NCBI RefSeq assembly: GCF_002968575.1
Contig: NZ_PVBM01000014.1
Coordinates: forward strand, 81,425-145,424
Reading direction: 5' to 3'
Length of the DNA stretch: 64,000 bases
Source of the DNA: Neorhizobium huautlense
Lineage (GTDB): Bacteria; Pseudomonadota; Alphaproteobacteria; Rhizobiales; Rhizobiaceae
Shown here: positions 10,001 to 17,298 of the stretch, piece by piece
How the letters are laid out: each line of letters starts with the position of its first letter
Numbering within the stretch: position 1 is the first letter of the stretch
Made by a program: the position numbers and the translations under genes
The notes under the pieces: generated by a model
Told to the model about the DNA's origin: nothing
The model's database searches: none
The model's input: only the letters and a program-made list of their open reading frames with translations

Positions 10001-10636
10001 GCCACCGGCGAGTGCCATGTCGCATTCACCGGAGATGAGGCTCTGGCAGGCGTAGTGCGTGGCGACGAGCGAGGTCGAGCAAGCTGTCTGCACATTCACA
10101 CTCGGGCCGCGTAAATCAAAGGTGAAGGATGCCCGCGTGGCGAGAAAATCCTTGTCGTTGCCCGTATGGCGCAGCAGGAACATGCCGACCTGATCGACAA
10201 GGTTGCGATTGCTGCAGACGTTGAAGAAGAAATAGCTACCCATGCCACAACCGGCAAAAATGCCGACCGGACCGGAGTGGGCATGCGGGGTGGGGGTCCG
10301 GCCGGCATCCTCCATGGCCTCCCAGGCGCATTCCAGAAACTGGCGATGCTGAGGGTCCATGATAGCGGCTTCCTTCGGATTCAGACCGAAGAATTCTGCA
10401 TCGAACATTTCCATGTCGGGAAGCTCGGCGCCGCGGGGCACGTAGTTGGGATGATGGATGCGCCCGGGATCTTCTCCGGCGGCTACCAGTTCTTCCGGTG
10501 AGTACGTGCGGATGGATTCCACTCCACCTCGCAGGTTCTTCCAGAACTCATCTACATTTCGGGCGCCCGGTACTCTCAAAGCCATGCCGACAATTGCTAT
10601 ATCGCCAGCTGAGATCTGGTTGGCCCCTTCAAGCAT
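4091..10636 (-). CDS. type I polyketide synthase, KS-AT-KR-DH-ACP-TE
   Basis: A 2181-residue single-module synthase. Domains in order: KS (about 10-435, active-site motif TACSTS near 184); AT (about 545-840, GHSMGE near 634, AAHS near 735); KR structural part from about 920 (RWGYRPAWKRTL) and KR core about 1175-1360; DH about 1410-1690; ACP with GGHSL serine near 1819; thioesterase about 1890-2150 (GYSGGG near 1969, GDHD near 2130). The DH lies after the KR rather than between AT and KR. The KR cofactor loop reads SGGLSEIALALA, lacking the second and third glycines of the usual pattern, although Y-x3-N is present. The DH His (NEHRLVSG) and Asp (LHPALLD) are kept. It probably extends the aminoacyl starter of the divergent NRPS and releases it through the TE. 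Its 3' neighbours are the flippase and a glycosyltransferase. Confidence 0.95.
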   Translation of the reverse strand: MLEGANQISAGDIAIVGMALRVPGARNVDEFWKNLRGGVESIRTYSPEELVAAGEDPGRIHHPNYVPRGAELPDMEMFDAEFFGLNPKEAAIMDPQHRQFLECAWEAMEDAGRTPTPHAHSGPVGIFAGCGMGSYFFFNVCSNRNLVDQVGMFLLRHTGNDKDFLATRASFTFDLRGPSVNVQTACSTSLVATHYACQSLISGECDMALAGGVTIEFPHRHGYLFQEGEILSPDGHCRAFDHRAAGTVFGSGVGVVVLRRLSDALRDGDVIHAVIKGTAVNNDGNSKAGYLAPSVSGQAEAVLEAHGLAGVGAETIQYVECHGTGTFLGDPIEIEALTAAFRQSTDKTGFCHVGSVKSNIGHLDTAAGVVGLIKAVLAIKHGEIPPTLGFERPNPSIDFERSPFRVNSKLLKWPQISGSRRAAVNSLGVGGTNAHAILEQAPCRYLPASETVGSQADDADPLLLFLSARQRKTLDAMTERLASTISSQPDISLDDVSYTLRHGRRHFDHRMVLAVRNRQDAITALSNAASRGFVHQHVPAQSGTVFLFPGGGVQYVGMAKRLYSEDPKFRSTVDEGLSYLPTDVAARIRKTWLVEGSSAAAEAFLRPSLQLPAILIAEIGLARLWMGWGVKPQALIGHSMGENAAACVAGVMSFQDAVHLVHLRGQLFETIRPSGMLSVPIDRERLAELLPPSLDVASINAPSLCVVSGLNEDLEAFRETLAKQGIDATRVPINIAAHSRLVDPILKPFETFLRSIALRAPTIPILSNRTGLPLSAEEATDPMYWVGHLRSTVHFADGLATLSADPGLVYIEVGPGRVLSSLTKAQGSVPANQVINSLPHPDENTDDRLYFLSAVGRAWAVGIEVDIDRIWEGRSPRRVRLPTYPFQHRRFFIDRAAVSNNQQAAESILSKEPDIERWGYRPAWKRTLADYEPGNEKDCQSWLFFLDEGGFGLRLVERLRSEGHRVVTVSLGDAFVRHGSEAYMLCPEFGRSGYDALIAGLAADKNLPTSIVHMWLLTQQETFRSGSNFFHRNQECGFDSLLHLAQALGEAGGTADVHFTLVTNGMHQVGDEPLPYPEKATILGPGLVMPKEMAGVTVKVIDVDLPRDGGEGKTGFFSRRKGKGSGQGMLGESSLVEQLWEDLHAKPGSELVAYRNGRRWTQIHQRMSLREIAPEGTKLRRHGVYFVSGGLSEIALALAGKLASQFQARLVLVGRIALPPREEWDFYERTHGHDNIRRAVSAIRTMEEKGAEVLYLQGDVGNPEQMAQAVEMSLVRFGEINGVFHAAGTVDDGLIQTKTRESIDRVLTPKVLGTTVLDAVFEHVKLDFFLMFSSTSTDVVRAGQVDYVAANAYLNAFAQSRSRRTDRATIALHWGVWNEVGLAARALGLAVDQDRVRPVAGPASGPFFQHWAEDETGTPWLEATIGPQTEWMLNEHRLVSGQAVMPGTGYLELIAQAAREYGLPLQADMEDLVFLKPLVFADGDTKTLRVRLEPVGERFRVAIVAGPAEGGETALFVKHAEATLTPREVQESRVVDLPALALSFGERRVAVGDETLRAVQENHIRFGPRWAVLHSVAIHKREALAELRLDSCFAEDLTKGMVLHPALLDIATGFALELAAGYAAAAGLWAPAAYGRIALYKPLPAEIISHVRLSDSSDLGEGYAAFDVMIMDRLGNLVFEAERFVMRRLESDVALGISHPEVPTASHKKHATPSPALLKLGTQVRNGILPEEGFTALLRALGTSEPQPIISSIDLELLRNWVAATAEPAAPTGDNFERPDLDSEFVAPRNPIEETLAGYWRELLGIARIGIHDGFFDVGGHSLIAVRLFRMIKKEYGLDLPISMLFEAPTIAQCAERIAAERPQGNETVRPETKAAEVSRSKPLHLVLMNPGRNAEAAPLFICAGMFGNILNLRHLAMCMGADRPVYGLQARGLYGDNEPHLTFEEMAADYIAEIKTVQPHGPYLLAGYSGGGIAAYEIARQLVEAGEQVAHVVMLDTPQPREPELAFLDRVVMKMQDIRRHKRNYLGKYLRDRRRSRAENLARQEAERQVGTTEHFNNEKIEMAFRRAAFQYQVKPYAGSVTLFRPKPAVFYRLSGGRCLRENRAILLPDNGWSEHVGALRVSEVPGDHDSMVLDPYVRVLAERMRAVVADAAANSGIRTDASHARDGERVEPQQVIELA

Positions 10637-10947
10637 CGATAACGCCCCACCCCGGATGAACGCGGCCCGAGGATGTCATGTGCAATGACCCATGGGCTAT
10701 GTTCCACTTCCCTTCAAAAAATGTCCGCGAGCGTCCACTCGCCATGTTCAGTGTGCTGCCAGCGCTGACGCAATCGCAATTACGTCTTTGGGAGCCGGCA
10801 TCATTCAAAAGACGGAGGTGCCGATGCCCCCTGCAATTCAAGCTTAGTCGCGATCATCCGGATGGCTGGCCCGGCGCATGTTGAAATTTGTACCGCCCCC
10901 CGGTTCTATCGGAGTTCCTTCGACACAACAGAACGGGGATGAGCTTC
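10637..10947. promoter_or_regulatory. divergent PKS/NRPS promoter region
   Basis: About 311 bases separate the divergent PKS and NRPS start codons, so promoters for both must lie here. It holds a 10-base palindrome CATCCGGATG (10855-10864) and a seven-codon mini-ORF preceded by GGAGG (10826-10849). No known operator was recognised. Confidence 0.5.
10826..10849 (+). other. possible 7-codon leader ORF upstream of the NRPS
   Basis: ATG at 10826 follows GGAGG with 6-base spacing and encodes MPPAIQA before TAG. Its Shine-Dalgarno sequence is better placed than that of the NRPS. It could be a translated leader or simply chance; no attenuator hairpin with a T-run is apparent. Confidence 0.2.
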
Positions 10948-13900
10948 ATGGGCGAGTTAACATGTGTTCTGATCGGTGACGGGTCGTTGCTCGTCCAATG
11001 CGCCGAGATCCTTAAGGCGCGCGGGCACAGGGTTCAGGCAGTCGTCACATCAAGCGGACCGGTCAGACGATGGGCCGAGGTTGAGGAGATTTTCGCTGTC
11101 AGCCTCCAAAGCGACTACGCCTCCAGCCTCGCCGATATCTCGTACGACTGGCTTTTCAGCATTGCCAATCTGACCATTGTTCCTCGTCCGGTTTGGCAAC
11201 ACGCCCGCTGCGGTGCCGCGAACTTCCATGATGGCCTGCTGCCCCAGATGGCAGGGCTCAACACGCCCGCCTGGGCGATTTTGGAAGGTCACGACCATCA
11301 CGGCGTCACCTGGCATGCGATCAATGAAGGGATCGACGAGGGCGATATCTATGCCCAGCAGGGCTTCGATATATCCGGCAACGACACCGCGCTGACACTG
11401 AATACCAAGTGTTTCGAAGCCGGCATCGCAACTTTTTCCACGATGCTCGATGCAATCGAGCGAGGCGTCTTGGCACCGCGCCGGCAGGATTTCGGCACCC
11501 GCGTCTATTATGAACGCCTCAAGCGCCCGGCTGGCGCTGCAACCCTTGATTTTTCTTCGTCCGCAAAGGCCCTTTCCCGCCTCGTGCGGGGTTTGGACTT
11601 CGGAAGCGGATATCTGAATCCACTCGCCACGCCTAAGGTTCGTCTCGGTGACGAGGTCTTCACCGTCGCCCATTTCCGCGTGCTCGAAGGAGAGATGAAC
11701 GGTGAGCCCGGGCTTGTCATGTCGGTCGGCGCGCACGGTGTCACGGTGGGAACCGGCGACGTACCCGTCCTGCTGGAAGGATTCCGGAAAACCGCCGCAG
11801 ACAGAATTGCGCTTTCCTCAGTCTTACGCCCCGGCGATCGGTTACTTGTTCCCGGAGAACCGGAAACGATCGCGCTCTCGGAGACAGTGGCGGATCTCTC
11901 GCGGCATGAAGGCTTCTTTCGCCGGGCGCTTGAAACATCAATCGACCTCTCCCTGCCCCAGATCAAGGCATCGGAGCAGGCGCCCGATATTCGCTTAAAG
12001 TCCCTCTCTTTTCCGATTGGGCTTGCGAGGAATGAACGGGTGGCAATCCTCCTGGCCTTCCTGGCGCGTTTTTCGGGACAGCCGGCTTTCGATGTCGCTT
12101 ATCAGGATGATGGTCTCGCGGATCTCTCAAAACGCCATCCCGGCTATTTCGCCCAGTCAGTGCCGTTGCATATCGATACTGCGGGCCACCGGGCAACCGA
12201 TGACTTGGCGGGAGAGCTCGATCGAAAACTGGCCGAAATCGGTAAACGCAAGGGTTACTGCCGTGACCTTCCCGATCGTTATCCAGGCATTGTCCCCCCG
12301 GACCTAACGATTGGTATCAGGAACACAACCGATCCAAGCCAGGGCGGAGCGATATCGGGGTGTGCCCTGACTTTTTGCCTGCGCGAGAACGGCACCGATC
12401 TTCACTACGATCGGACGCGCATCGACGACCGGCAAGTGGAGGATCTGGCAAAGGCCCTGCACGTTTTGGCCGACGCCTTCAAGACCGGCGCAATACTGCA
12501 GGATCTGCCTTTGATGTCGGATGAAGACGCGAAGATCATCCTCTACGACTGGAACAAGACGGAGCGGGAATACGAAACGACAGCCTGTGTCCACGAACTC
12601 ATCGAACGTCAGGTCGAGCGCACGCCCGGCGCGGAAGCTATTGCGTTTCGCGGCCGCACGCTGACCTATCGTGAAATGGACGAGCGCGCGAACCGGATTG
12701 CGCAGGCACTCATTGCGCAGGGCGTTGGGCCGGATATCAGCGTCGGTCTTTATCTGCCGCGATCCGTGGACCTCGTTGTCGGCGCTCTGGCCATCATGAA
12801 GGCCGGGGGTGCCTATATTCCTCTCGATCCGCATTTTCCAGCTGACCGGCTGGCATTCATGATCAAGGATAGCGGTGCGAAGCTCGTCCTGACGGAACGG
12901 AGCCTGGCAAAGTCGCCAATTCTCGCCGAGGCCAGCTTTCTCTGCGTCGACGACATTCTCAGAAGCAAGGCATCTGCGGAACGTCCGACGAGTGGAGTTG
13001 CTTCAAACAATCTCGCCTATGTCATCTATACCTCAGGTTCGACCGGCCTGCCGAAAGGCGTGATGATCGAACATCGAAACGTCGTCAATTTCTTCATAGG
13101 TATGGACGAACGGGTTCCGCGTGAGACGGACAGGCAGAATGTCTGGCTCGCCGTCACCAGCCTTTCTTTCGACATCTCCGTGCTGGAGCTTTTCTGGACC
13201 CTTGCGCGCGGCTTCAAGGTGGTGATCCATTCGTCCGAGGTGATCGAGGCCAAGGCGCGAGGCGCAACCGTTTCGGGAAGAACCGCCGATCTCGATTTTG
13301 GCCTGTTCTATTGGGGGAACGATGGCGGAGCCGGCCCCGAAAAATACCGGCTACTCCTCGAGGGAGCAAAATTTGCCGATGCCAACGGCTTTAATTCCAT
13401 TTGGACGCCGGAACGGCATTTCCACGCATTCGGCGGCCCTTATCCGAACCCTGCCGTGACCGGCGCGGCCGTCGCCGCTGTCACCAAAAATCTTTCGATC
13501 CGCGCCGGCAGCTGCGTCTTGCCGCTTCATCACCCCGTGCGTGTGGCCGAGGAATGGGCCATCATCGACAATCTCAGCAATGGCCGGGTCGCTCTTGCCT
13601 TCGCCTCGGGCTGGATGCCGGAAGATTTCGTGCTGCGGCCGGAAAATGCCCCTCCGAAGAACAAGGCAAGCCTGATGCGCGACATCGAAACCGTCCGCAA
13701 ATTGTGGCGGGGCGACAAGGTGGATTTTGACTTCGGCGGCGGCATGGCGGGCGTCGTTACCCAACCCCGGCCCGTTCAAAAGGAACTCCCCGTCTGGCTG
13801 ACGACGGCCGGCAACCCGGAAACCTATCGGGAGGCTGCGAGGCTCGGCGCCAACGTTTTGACGCACCTGCTCGGGCAGTCGGTCGAGGAACTGGCCGAGA

Positions 13901-15558
13901 AGATCCGGATATACAGGGAGACGCTTGTCGAGGTCGGACGCAATCCGAGCCACTACAAGGTGACGCTGATGCTTCACACGCTTCTCGGAAACGAGCGGGA
14001 AGAGGTACGGGAGTTGGCCCGCGGTCCGATGAAAGACTATCTGCGCAGTGCTGCCGCTCTGATCAAGCAATACGCATGGGCATTCCCGGCCTTCAAGAAA
14101 CCGCAGGGCGTCGCCCAGCCGATGGACATCGATCTGCAGTCGCTCGCCCCGGATGAGATGGACGCCATCCTGGAATTTGCTTTCCTTCGTTATTTTGAAG
14201 ACAGCGGCCTCTTCGGAACCGTCGAGGACGCACTGGAACGATTGGCGGAGGTCGGCGCAATTGGCGTCGACGAGATCGCCTGCCTCATCGATTTCGGCCT
14301 GCCTGATGAGACCGTTCTGGGACGGCTTTCGTTACTGTCGGAAGTTGTGAAAGCCAGCAAGAAACCTGCAGGCGATGACCCCGTCGAGAGCTTCGCCGAG
14401 GCGATCCGCAAGCACAGAGTTACGCATCTGCAGTGCACACCGTCGATGGCGCGTATGTTCATGATGGTCGATGAAGACCGGGCAGCGCTGAGTGACATCA
14501 GCCACGTCTTCTTGGGCGGCGAAGCGTTGCAGGGGTCGCTTCTCGCGGCCCTGGGAACGGTCACGGATGCAACCATTGAAAACATGTACGGCCCGACGGA
14601 GACTACTATATGGTCCTCGACATTTACCGCCGGGCCCGCAACAGGCATCGTTCCCATCGGCCGTGCGATTGCTAACACCCAACTCTACGTCCTCGATGGC
14701 GCGCTGAGGCCGGTTCCGCCGGGTGATATCGGCGAGCTTTATATCGGCGGCGACGGCGTCGCGAGGGGATACTTAAACCGCGAGCAGCTGACCAACGAGC
14801 GCTTCCTAGCAAACCCCTTTGCGGAAGGCCGGATATACCGGACGGGCGATCTTGCCCGTTTCGACCGAGATGGGACCCTCCACTTCCTCGGTCGAACGGA
14901 TCACCAGGTCAAGATTCGCGGTCACCGCATCGAACTCGGCGAGATCGAAGCCCGGATTGCGACATTCCCAGGCATCCGGGAAACCGTCGTCGTGGCCCGC
15001 AAGGACACTCCAGGCGATGTTCGCCTTGTCGCTTACATCAGAACCGACGGAGAAGAAGTCTGCGGACAGAGTTTGCGGGCTCATGTTGCGGAAGCGCTGC
15101 CCGATGTGATGGTTCCCTCGCATGTCGTCACGATGGAGGCGTTTCCGCTGACGCCAAACGCCAAAGTAGATCGCAACAGGCTACCTCCCCCCGTGGAAAA
15201 GGTTTCCTCGCCCGTCGTCACGTTCATCGAGCCGTCCAACAACCTGCAGCGCGAGATCAGCGAAGTGTTCGGCCGGGCCCTCGGCCTGGAGAAGGTCGGC
15301 ATATTCGATAACTTCTTTGCTCTGGGCGGGCATTCGCTTCTCGCGGTACAGGTGCATCGGGAGATGAAGGCCAGGCTCGCGCCGGACCTGACGATTACCG
15401 ACCTCTTCCGTTTCCCGACGGTCGCCCTCCTGGCCGAGCACATCTCCGGCAAAGGGAAAGCTCAATCGCAATTGAGCAAGGTGGCCGAACGAGCCGCACT
15501 GCGCAGAAACATGATCGACCGGCGCCTTACCGTGGTCGGCGCGGACACGAAAGTCTAG
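10948..15558 (+). CDS. NRPS: formyltransferase - partial C - A (with inserted luciferase-like monooxygenase) - PCP
   Basis: About 1536 residues from the ATG at 10948, which follows GGGGATGAG; starts at 10939 and 10888 are possible. Domains: formyltransferase 1 to about 300 with catalytic-type N-F-H-D near 92 and INEGIDEGDI; about 340-540 resembles only the C-terminal lobe of a condensation domain, with no HHxxxDG; adenylation domain from about 545 (A3 YTSGSTGLPKG near 695, A5 NMYGPTETT near 1211, TGDLARF, then KIRGHRIELGEIE); an inserted luciferase-like flavin monooxygenase at about 782-1132 (LDFGLFYWGND, ERHFHAFGG, GRVALAFASGW), between A4 and A5; PCP with GGHSL serine near 1463. The inserted domain belongs to the family named MupA/Atu3671. 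MtaG and MelG carry a monooxygenase insertion that hydroxylates the loaded glycine. N-terminal formyltransferase suggests an initiation module, as in LgrA. There is no TE, so handover to the PKS is inferred. Confidence 0.93.
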   Translation: MGELTCVLIGDGSLLVQCAEILKARGHRVQAVVTSSGPVRRWAEVEEIFAVSLQSDYASSLADISYDWLFSIANLTIVPRPVWQHARCGAANFHDGLLPQMAGLNTPAWAILEGHDHHGVTWHAINEGIDEGDIYAQQGFDISGNDTALTLNTKCFEAGIATFSTMLDAIERGVLAPRRQDFGTRVYYERLKRPAGAATLDFSSSAKALSRLVRGLDFGSGYLNPLATPKVRLGDEVFTVAHFRVLEGEMNGEPGLVMSVGAHGVTVGTGDVPVLLEGFRKTAADRIALSSVLRPGDRLLVPGEPETIALSETVADLSRHEGFFRRALETSIDLSLPQIKASEQAPDIRLKSLSFPIGLARNERVAILLAFLARFSGQPAFDVAYQDDGLADLSKRHPGYFAQSVPLHIDTAGHRATDDLAGELDRKLAEIGKRKGYCRDLPDRYPGIVPPDLTIGIRNTTDPSQGGAISGCALTFCLRENGTDLHYDRTRIDDRQVEDLAKALHVLADAFKTGAILQDLPLMSDEDAKIILYDWNKTEREYETTACVHELIERQVERTPGAEAIAFRGRTLTYREMDERANRIAQALIAQGVGPDISVGLYLPRSVDLVVGALAIMKAGGAYIPLDPHFPADRLAFMIKDSGAKLVLTERSLAKSPILAEASFLCVDDILRSKASAERPTSGVASNNLAYVIYTSGSTGLPKGVMIEHRNVVNFFIGMDERVPRETDRQNVWLAVTSLSFDISVLELFWTLARGFKVVIHSSEVIEAKARGATVSGRTADLDFGLFYWGNDGGAGPEKYRLLLEGAKFADANGFNSIWTPERHFHAFGGPYPNPAVTGAAVAAVTKNLSIRAGSCVLPLHHPVRVAEEWAIIDNLSNGRVALAFASGWMPEDFVLRPENAPPKNKASLMRDIETVRKLWRGDKVDFDFGGGMAGVVTQPRPVQKELPVWLTTAGNPETYREAARLGANVLTHLLGQSVEELAEKIRIYRETLVEVGRNPSHYKVTLMLHTLLGNEREEVRELARGPMKDYLRSAAALIKQYAWAFPAFKKPQGVAQPMDIDLQSLAPDEMDAILEFAFLRYFEDSGLFGTVEDALERLAEVGAIGVDEIACLIDFGLPDETVLGRLSLLSEVVKASKKPAGDDPVESFAEAIRKHRVTHLQCTPSMARMFMMVDEDRAALSDISHVFLGGEALQGSLLAALGTVTDATIENMYGPTETTIWSSTFTAGPATGIVPIGRAIANTQLYVLDGALRPVPPGDIGELYIGGDGVARGYLNREQLTNERFLANPFAEGRIYRTGDLARFDRDGTLHFLGRTDHQVKIRGHRIELGEIEARIATFPGIRETVVVARKDTPGDVRLVAYIRTDGEEVCGQSLRAHVAEALPDVMVPSHVVTMEAFPLTPNAKVDRNRLPPPVEKVSSPVVTFIEPSNNLQREISEVFGRALGLEKVGIFDNFFALGGHSLLAVQVHREMKARLAPDLTITDLFRFPTVALLAEHISGKGKAQSQLSKVAERAALRRNMIDRRLTVVGADTKV

Positions 15559-15560
15559 CG

Positions 15561-16211
15561 ATGCTGCTCAAAGGCATATTTGATGCTTCTGTCTCGGTAG
15601 CGGAATCGACTCTCAGCGAAGACACCGCAACGCTTTATCCGGAAGAGCGGCTGGCAATGGTCGGCGCGTTCAAACGTCGGCTGCGGGAATTTACCGCCGG
15701 CCGTTCCTGCGCCCGAGAGGCCATGAGACAATTGGGACTGCCCGAAATGGCGATACCCATCGGGCCCGATCGCGCGCCGATCTGGCCGCTCGGCATTACC
15801 GGAAGCATCAGCCACTCGTCGACCCGGTGCGCCGCCGCCGTCGCGCGGCATTCGGATGGCATCAAGGCCGTCGGTCTGGACGTGGAAGAGGAAACACCGC
15901 TTGATGATTTTTTTGCAGAGGAGATTTGTACATCACGCGAGCGCGATTGGCTGGATCAGCAACCCTCGAGCAAACGCGGCAAGCTGCTGAAAGCAATTTT
16001 CAGTGCAAAAGAATGCACCTATAAATGTCAGTATCAGCTTACAAGAAGGATGTTCGGGTTTGAGGCGGTGCACATAGAACTAAGCCTCGCAGAGGAGGCA
16101 TTTGCAGCATATTTCGACCACGAGGTTCCGCCTTTCCGGCTCGCCGATCGCCTGCGCGGAAGCATCAGATTCCATGAGGGCCACGTCGTCGCCGGCATGA
16201 TTGTCCGTTAG
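15561..16211 (+). CDS. 4'-phosphopantetheinyl transferase (EntD/Sfp type)
   Basis: 216 residues, starting two bases after the NRPS stop, so co-transcribed. It transfers 4'-phosphopantetheine from CoA to the serine of carrier domains, activating the PCP and ACP of the neighbouring synthases. Visible motifs are GRSCAREAMRQLG, PIGPDRAPIWP, GSISHS, the Mg-binding VGLDVEE and FSAKECTYKCQYQL, the W/F-x-x-K-E element of the family, in the expected order and spacing. The length fits the EntD subgroup. The stand-alone ACP at 23,143 is another probable substrate. Confidence in family is high; exact carrier preference is inferred from context. Confidence 0.93.
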   Translation: MLLKGIFDASVSVAESTLSEDTATLYPEERLAMVGAFKRRLREFTAGRSCAREAMRQLGLPEMAIPIGPDRAPIWPLGITGSISHSSTRCAAAVARHSDGIKAVGLDVEEETPLDDFFAEEICTSRERDWLDQQPSSKRGKLLKAIFSAKECTYKCQYQLTRRMFGFEAVHIELSLAEEAFAAYFDHEVPPFRLADRLRGSIRFHEGHVVAGMIVR

Positions 16212-16216
16212 CCGCC

Positions 16217-17017
16217 TCAGTACGGACCAAGCCGCGGCCCTCGTCCAGTCACCTCATGATAGAAAAGAGTTACCAGCGGCAGAACTGCGTGGGCATATCT
16301 CCGCCACAACCTCTTTGGATCGGTCGTAAGTCTGTGCAGCCATTCGAGGCCGAGATGCTGCATCCAGATCGGCGCCCGTTTTTTTGTCCCGACGAGAAAC
16401 TCCAGAGATGCGCCGACGCATAGTCCGATGCCCCGCGCGTCTGGATGACGCGACAGTTCATAAGCTATCTTCTCCGCCTGGGGAGAACCGATTGCGATAA
16501 AGACAAACCGTGCTTCGGCGCGAGCGGCAAAATCGACGCACGCTTGCAGAGCATCCTCATTGTTCCACAGCCCCTGGGGCGGCAGATGAGCACGAAACCT
16601 TACTTTGGGATACCGGAGACGAATGTCGCGCACGACGGCGTCATCGGAAGCTATCAGCGTTATCAAGTCGCCATCTCGAATAACCGAGTTGAAGATGCTC
16701 GCTGTAAGATCGGATCCGGTAACGACAGGCAATCTCAGGAAAAGCAACCGTGCAAGTCCGGCGATTGGGCGGCTATCGCAGACCGAAAGCCACGCCTGCT
16801 GGTAATAACGCCTGATTTGCGCATTTCCTCGCAGTCGAACCACATGATCGACGTTGGGTGTCACAACGTAGCGAAACCCTGTTTCCGGCCCGCTGTTGGC
16901 TACAAAGTCCAACACAGCAGCAGGCGTCATAAGATCGAACGGGGCGCCTAGAAAGCTACGCCTGCCGCTCCTGGCAGGACGCTGCATTTCATATGGCGCT
17001 GCTTCAATAACAGCCAT
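16217..17017 (-). CDS. WecG/TagA/CpsF glycosyltransferase (GT26)
   Basis: 266 residues, convergent with the PPTase (5 bases apart). The GT26 signature is clear: APFDLMTPAAVLD, VVTPNVDHVVRLR, CDSRPIAG at the position of the usual ADG(x)P motif, FIAIGSPQAEKIAYE, and IGLCVGASLEFLVGTKKRAP followed by GLEWLHRL. Family members add UDP-ManNAc(A) or a related sugar to an undecaprenyl-diphospho-sugar, usually as the second sugar of a repeat. It is therefore a good candidate for the step after the initiating transferase at 20,438. It is divergent from the GT2 gene at 17,299, with a 281-base shared promoter containing a dyad. Confidence 0.9.
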   Translation of the reverse strand: MAVIEAAPYEMQRPARSGRRSFLGAPFDLMTPAAVLDFVANSGPETGFRYVVTPNVDHVVRLRGNAQIRRYYQQAWLSVCDSRPIAGLARLLFLRLPVVTGSDLTASIFNSVIRDGDLITLIASDDAVVRDIRLRYPKVRFRAHLPPQGLWNNEDALQACVDFAARAEARFVFIAIGSPQAEKIAYELSRHPDARGIGLCVGASLEFLVGTKKRAPIWMQHLGLEWLHRLTTDPKRLWRRYAHAVLPLVTLFYHEVTGRGPRLGPY

Positions 17018-17060
17018 GAATCTAGCCCCCTCTAACGCTCAGCTCCACACAGACCATCAG

Positions 17061-17081
17061 CCAACCGGACTAGTCCGTTGG
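17061..17081. promoter_or_regulatory. 21-base near-palindrome, candidate operator
   Basis: The sequence CCAACCGGACTAGTCCGTTGG is symmetric around ACTAGT except for one extra C. It lies between the divergent GT26 (start 17017) and GT2 (start 17299) genes and is followed by an AT-rich stretch suited to a promoter. Which protein binds is unknown. Confidence 0.35.
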
Positions 17082-17298
17082 ATCTAAATACTTGGTTTTA
17101 TTTGATAAATAGTATCTTCTACGGCCATGAAGGCTCAATTGGCCCAATCCCATCAAATGGGTGTAGGACCGCTGCGAGCCTTGTCTGCAAGCCTAAAAAG
17201 GATGAGGCCGCTTTCGTTCAAACGTCGTAGTCCGGACGAACTCACGCGTTGCGCCTTTGGATTATTATGGCTTCGAGATGCCAGCGGGGGGCGAAGCC

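Noticed and set aside
10948..15558. NRPS as the siderophore synthase for the uptake locus at 55-63 kb
   Set aside because: The distance is about 40 kb, no hydroxamate or catecholate pathway genes are present, and the module count is too low; the name similarity of the monooxygenase family to an Agrobacterium siderophore cluster is not enough.
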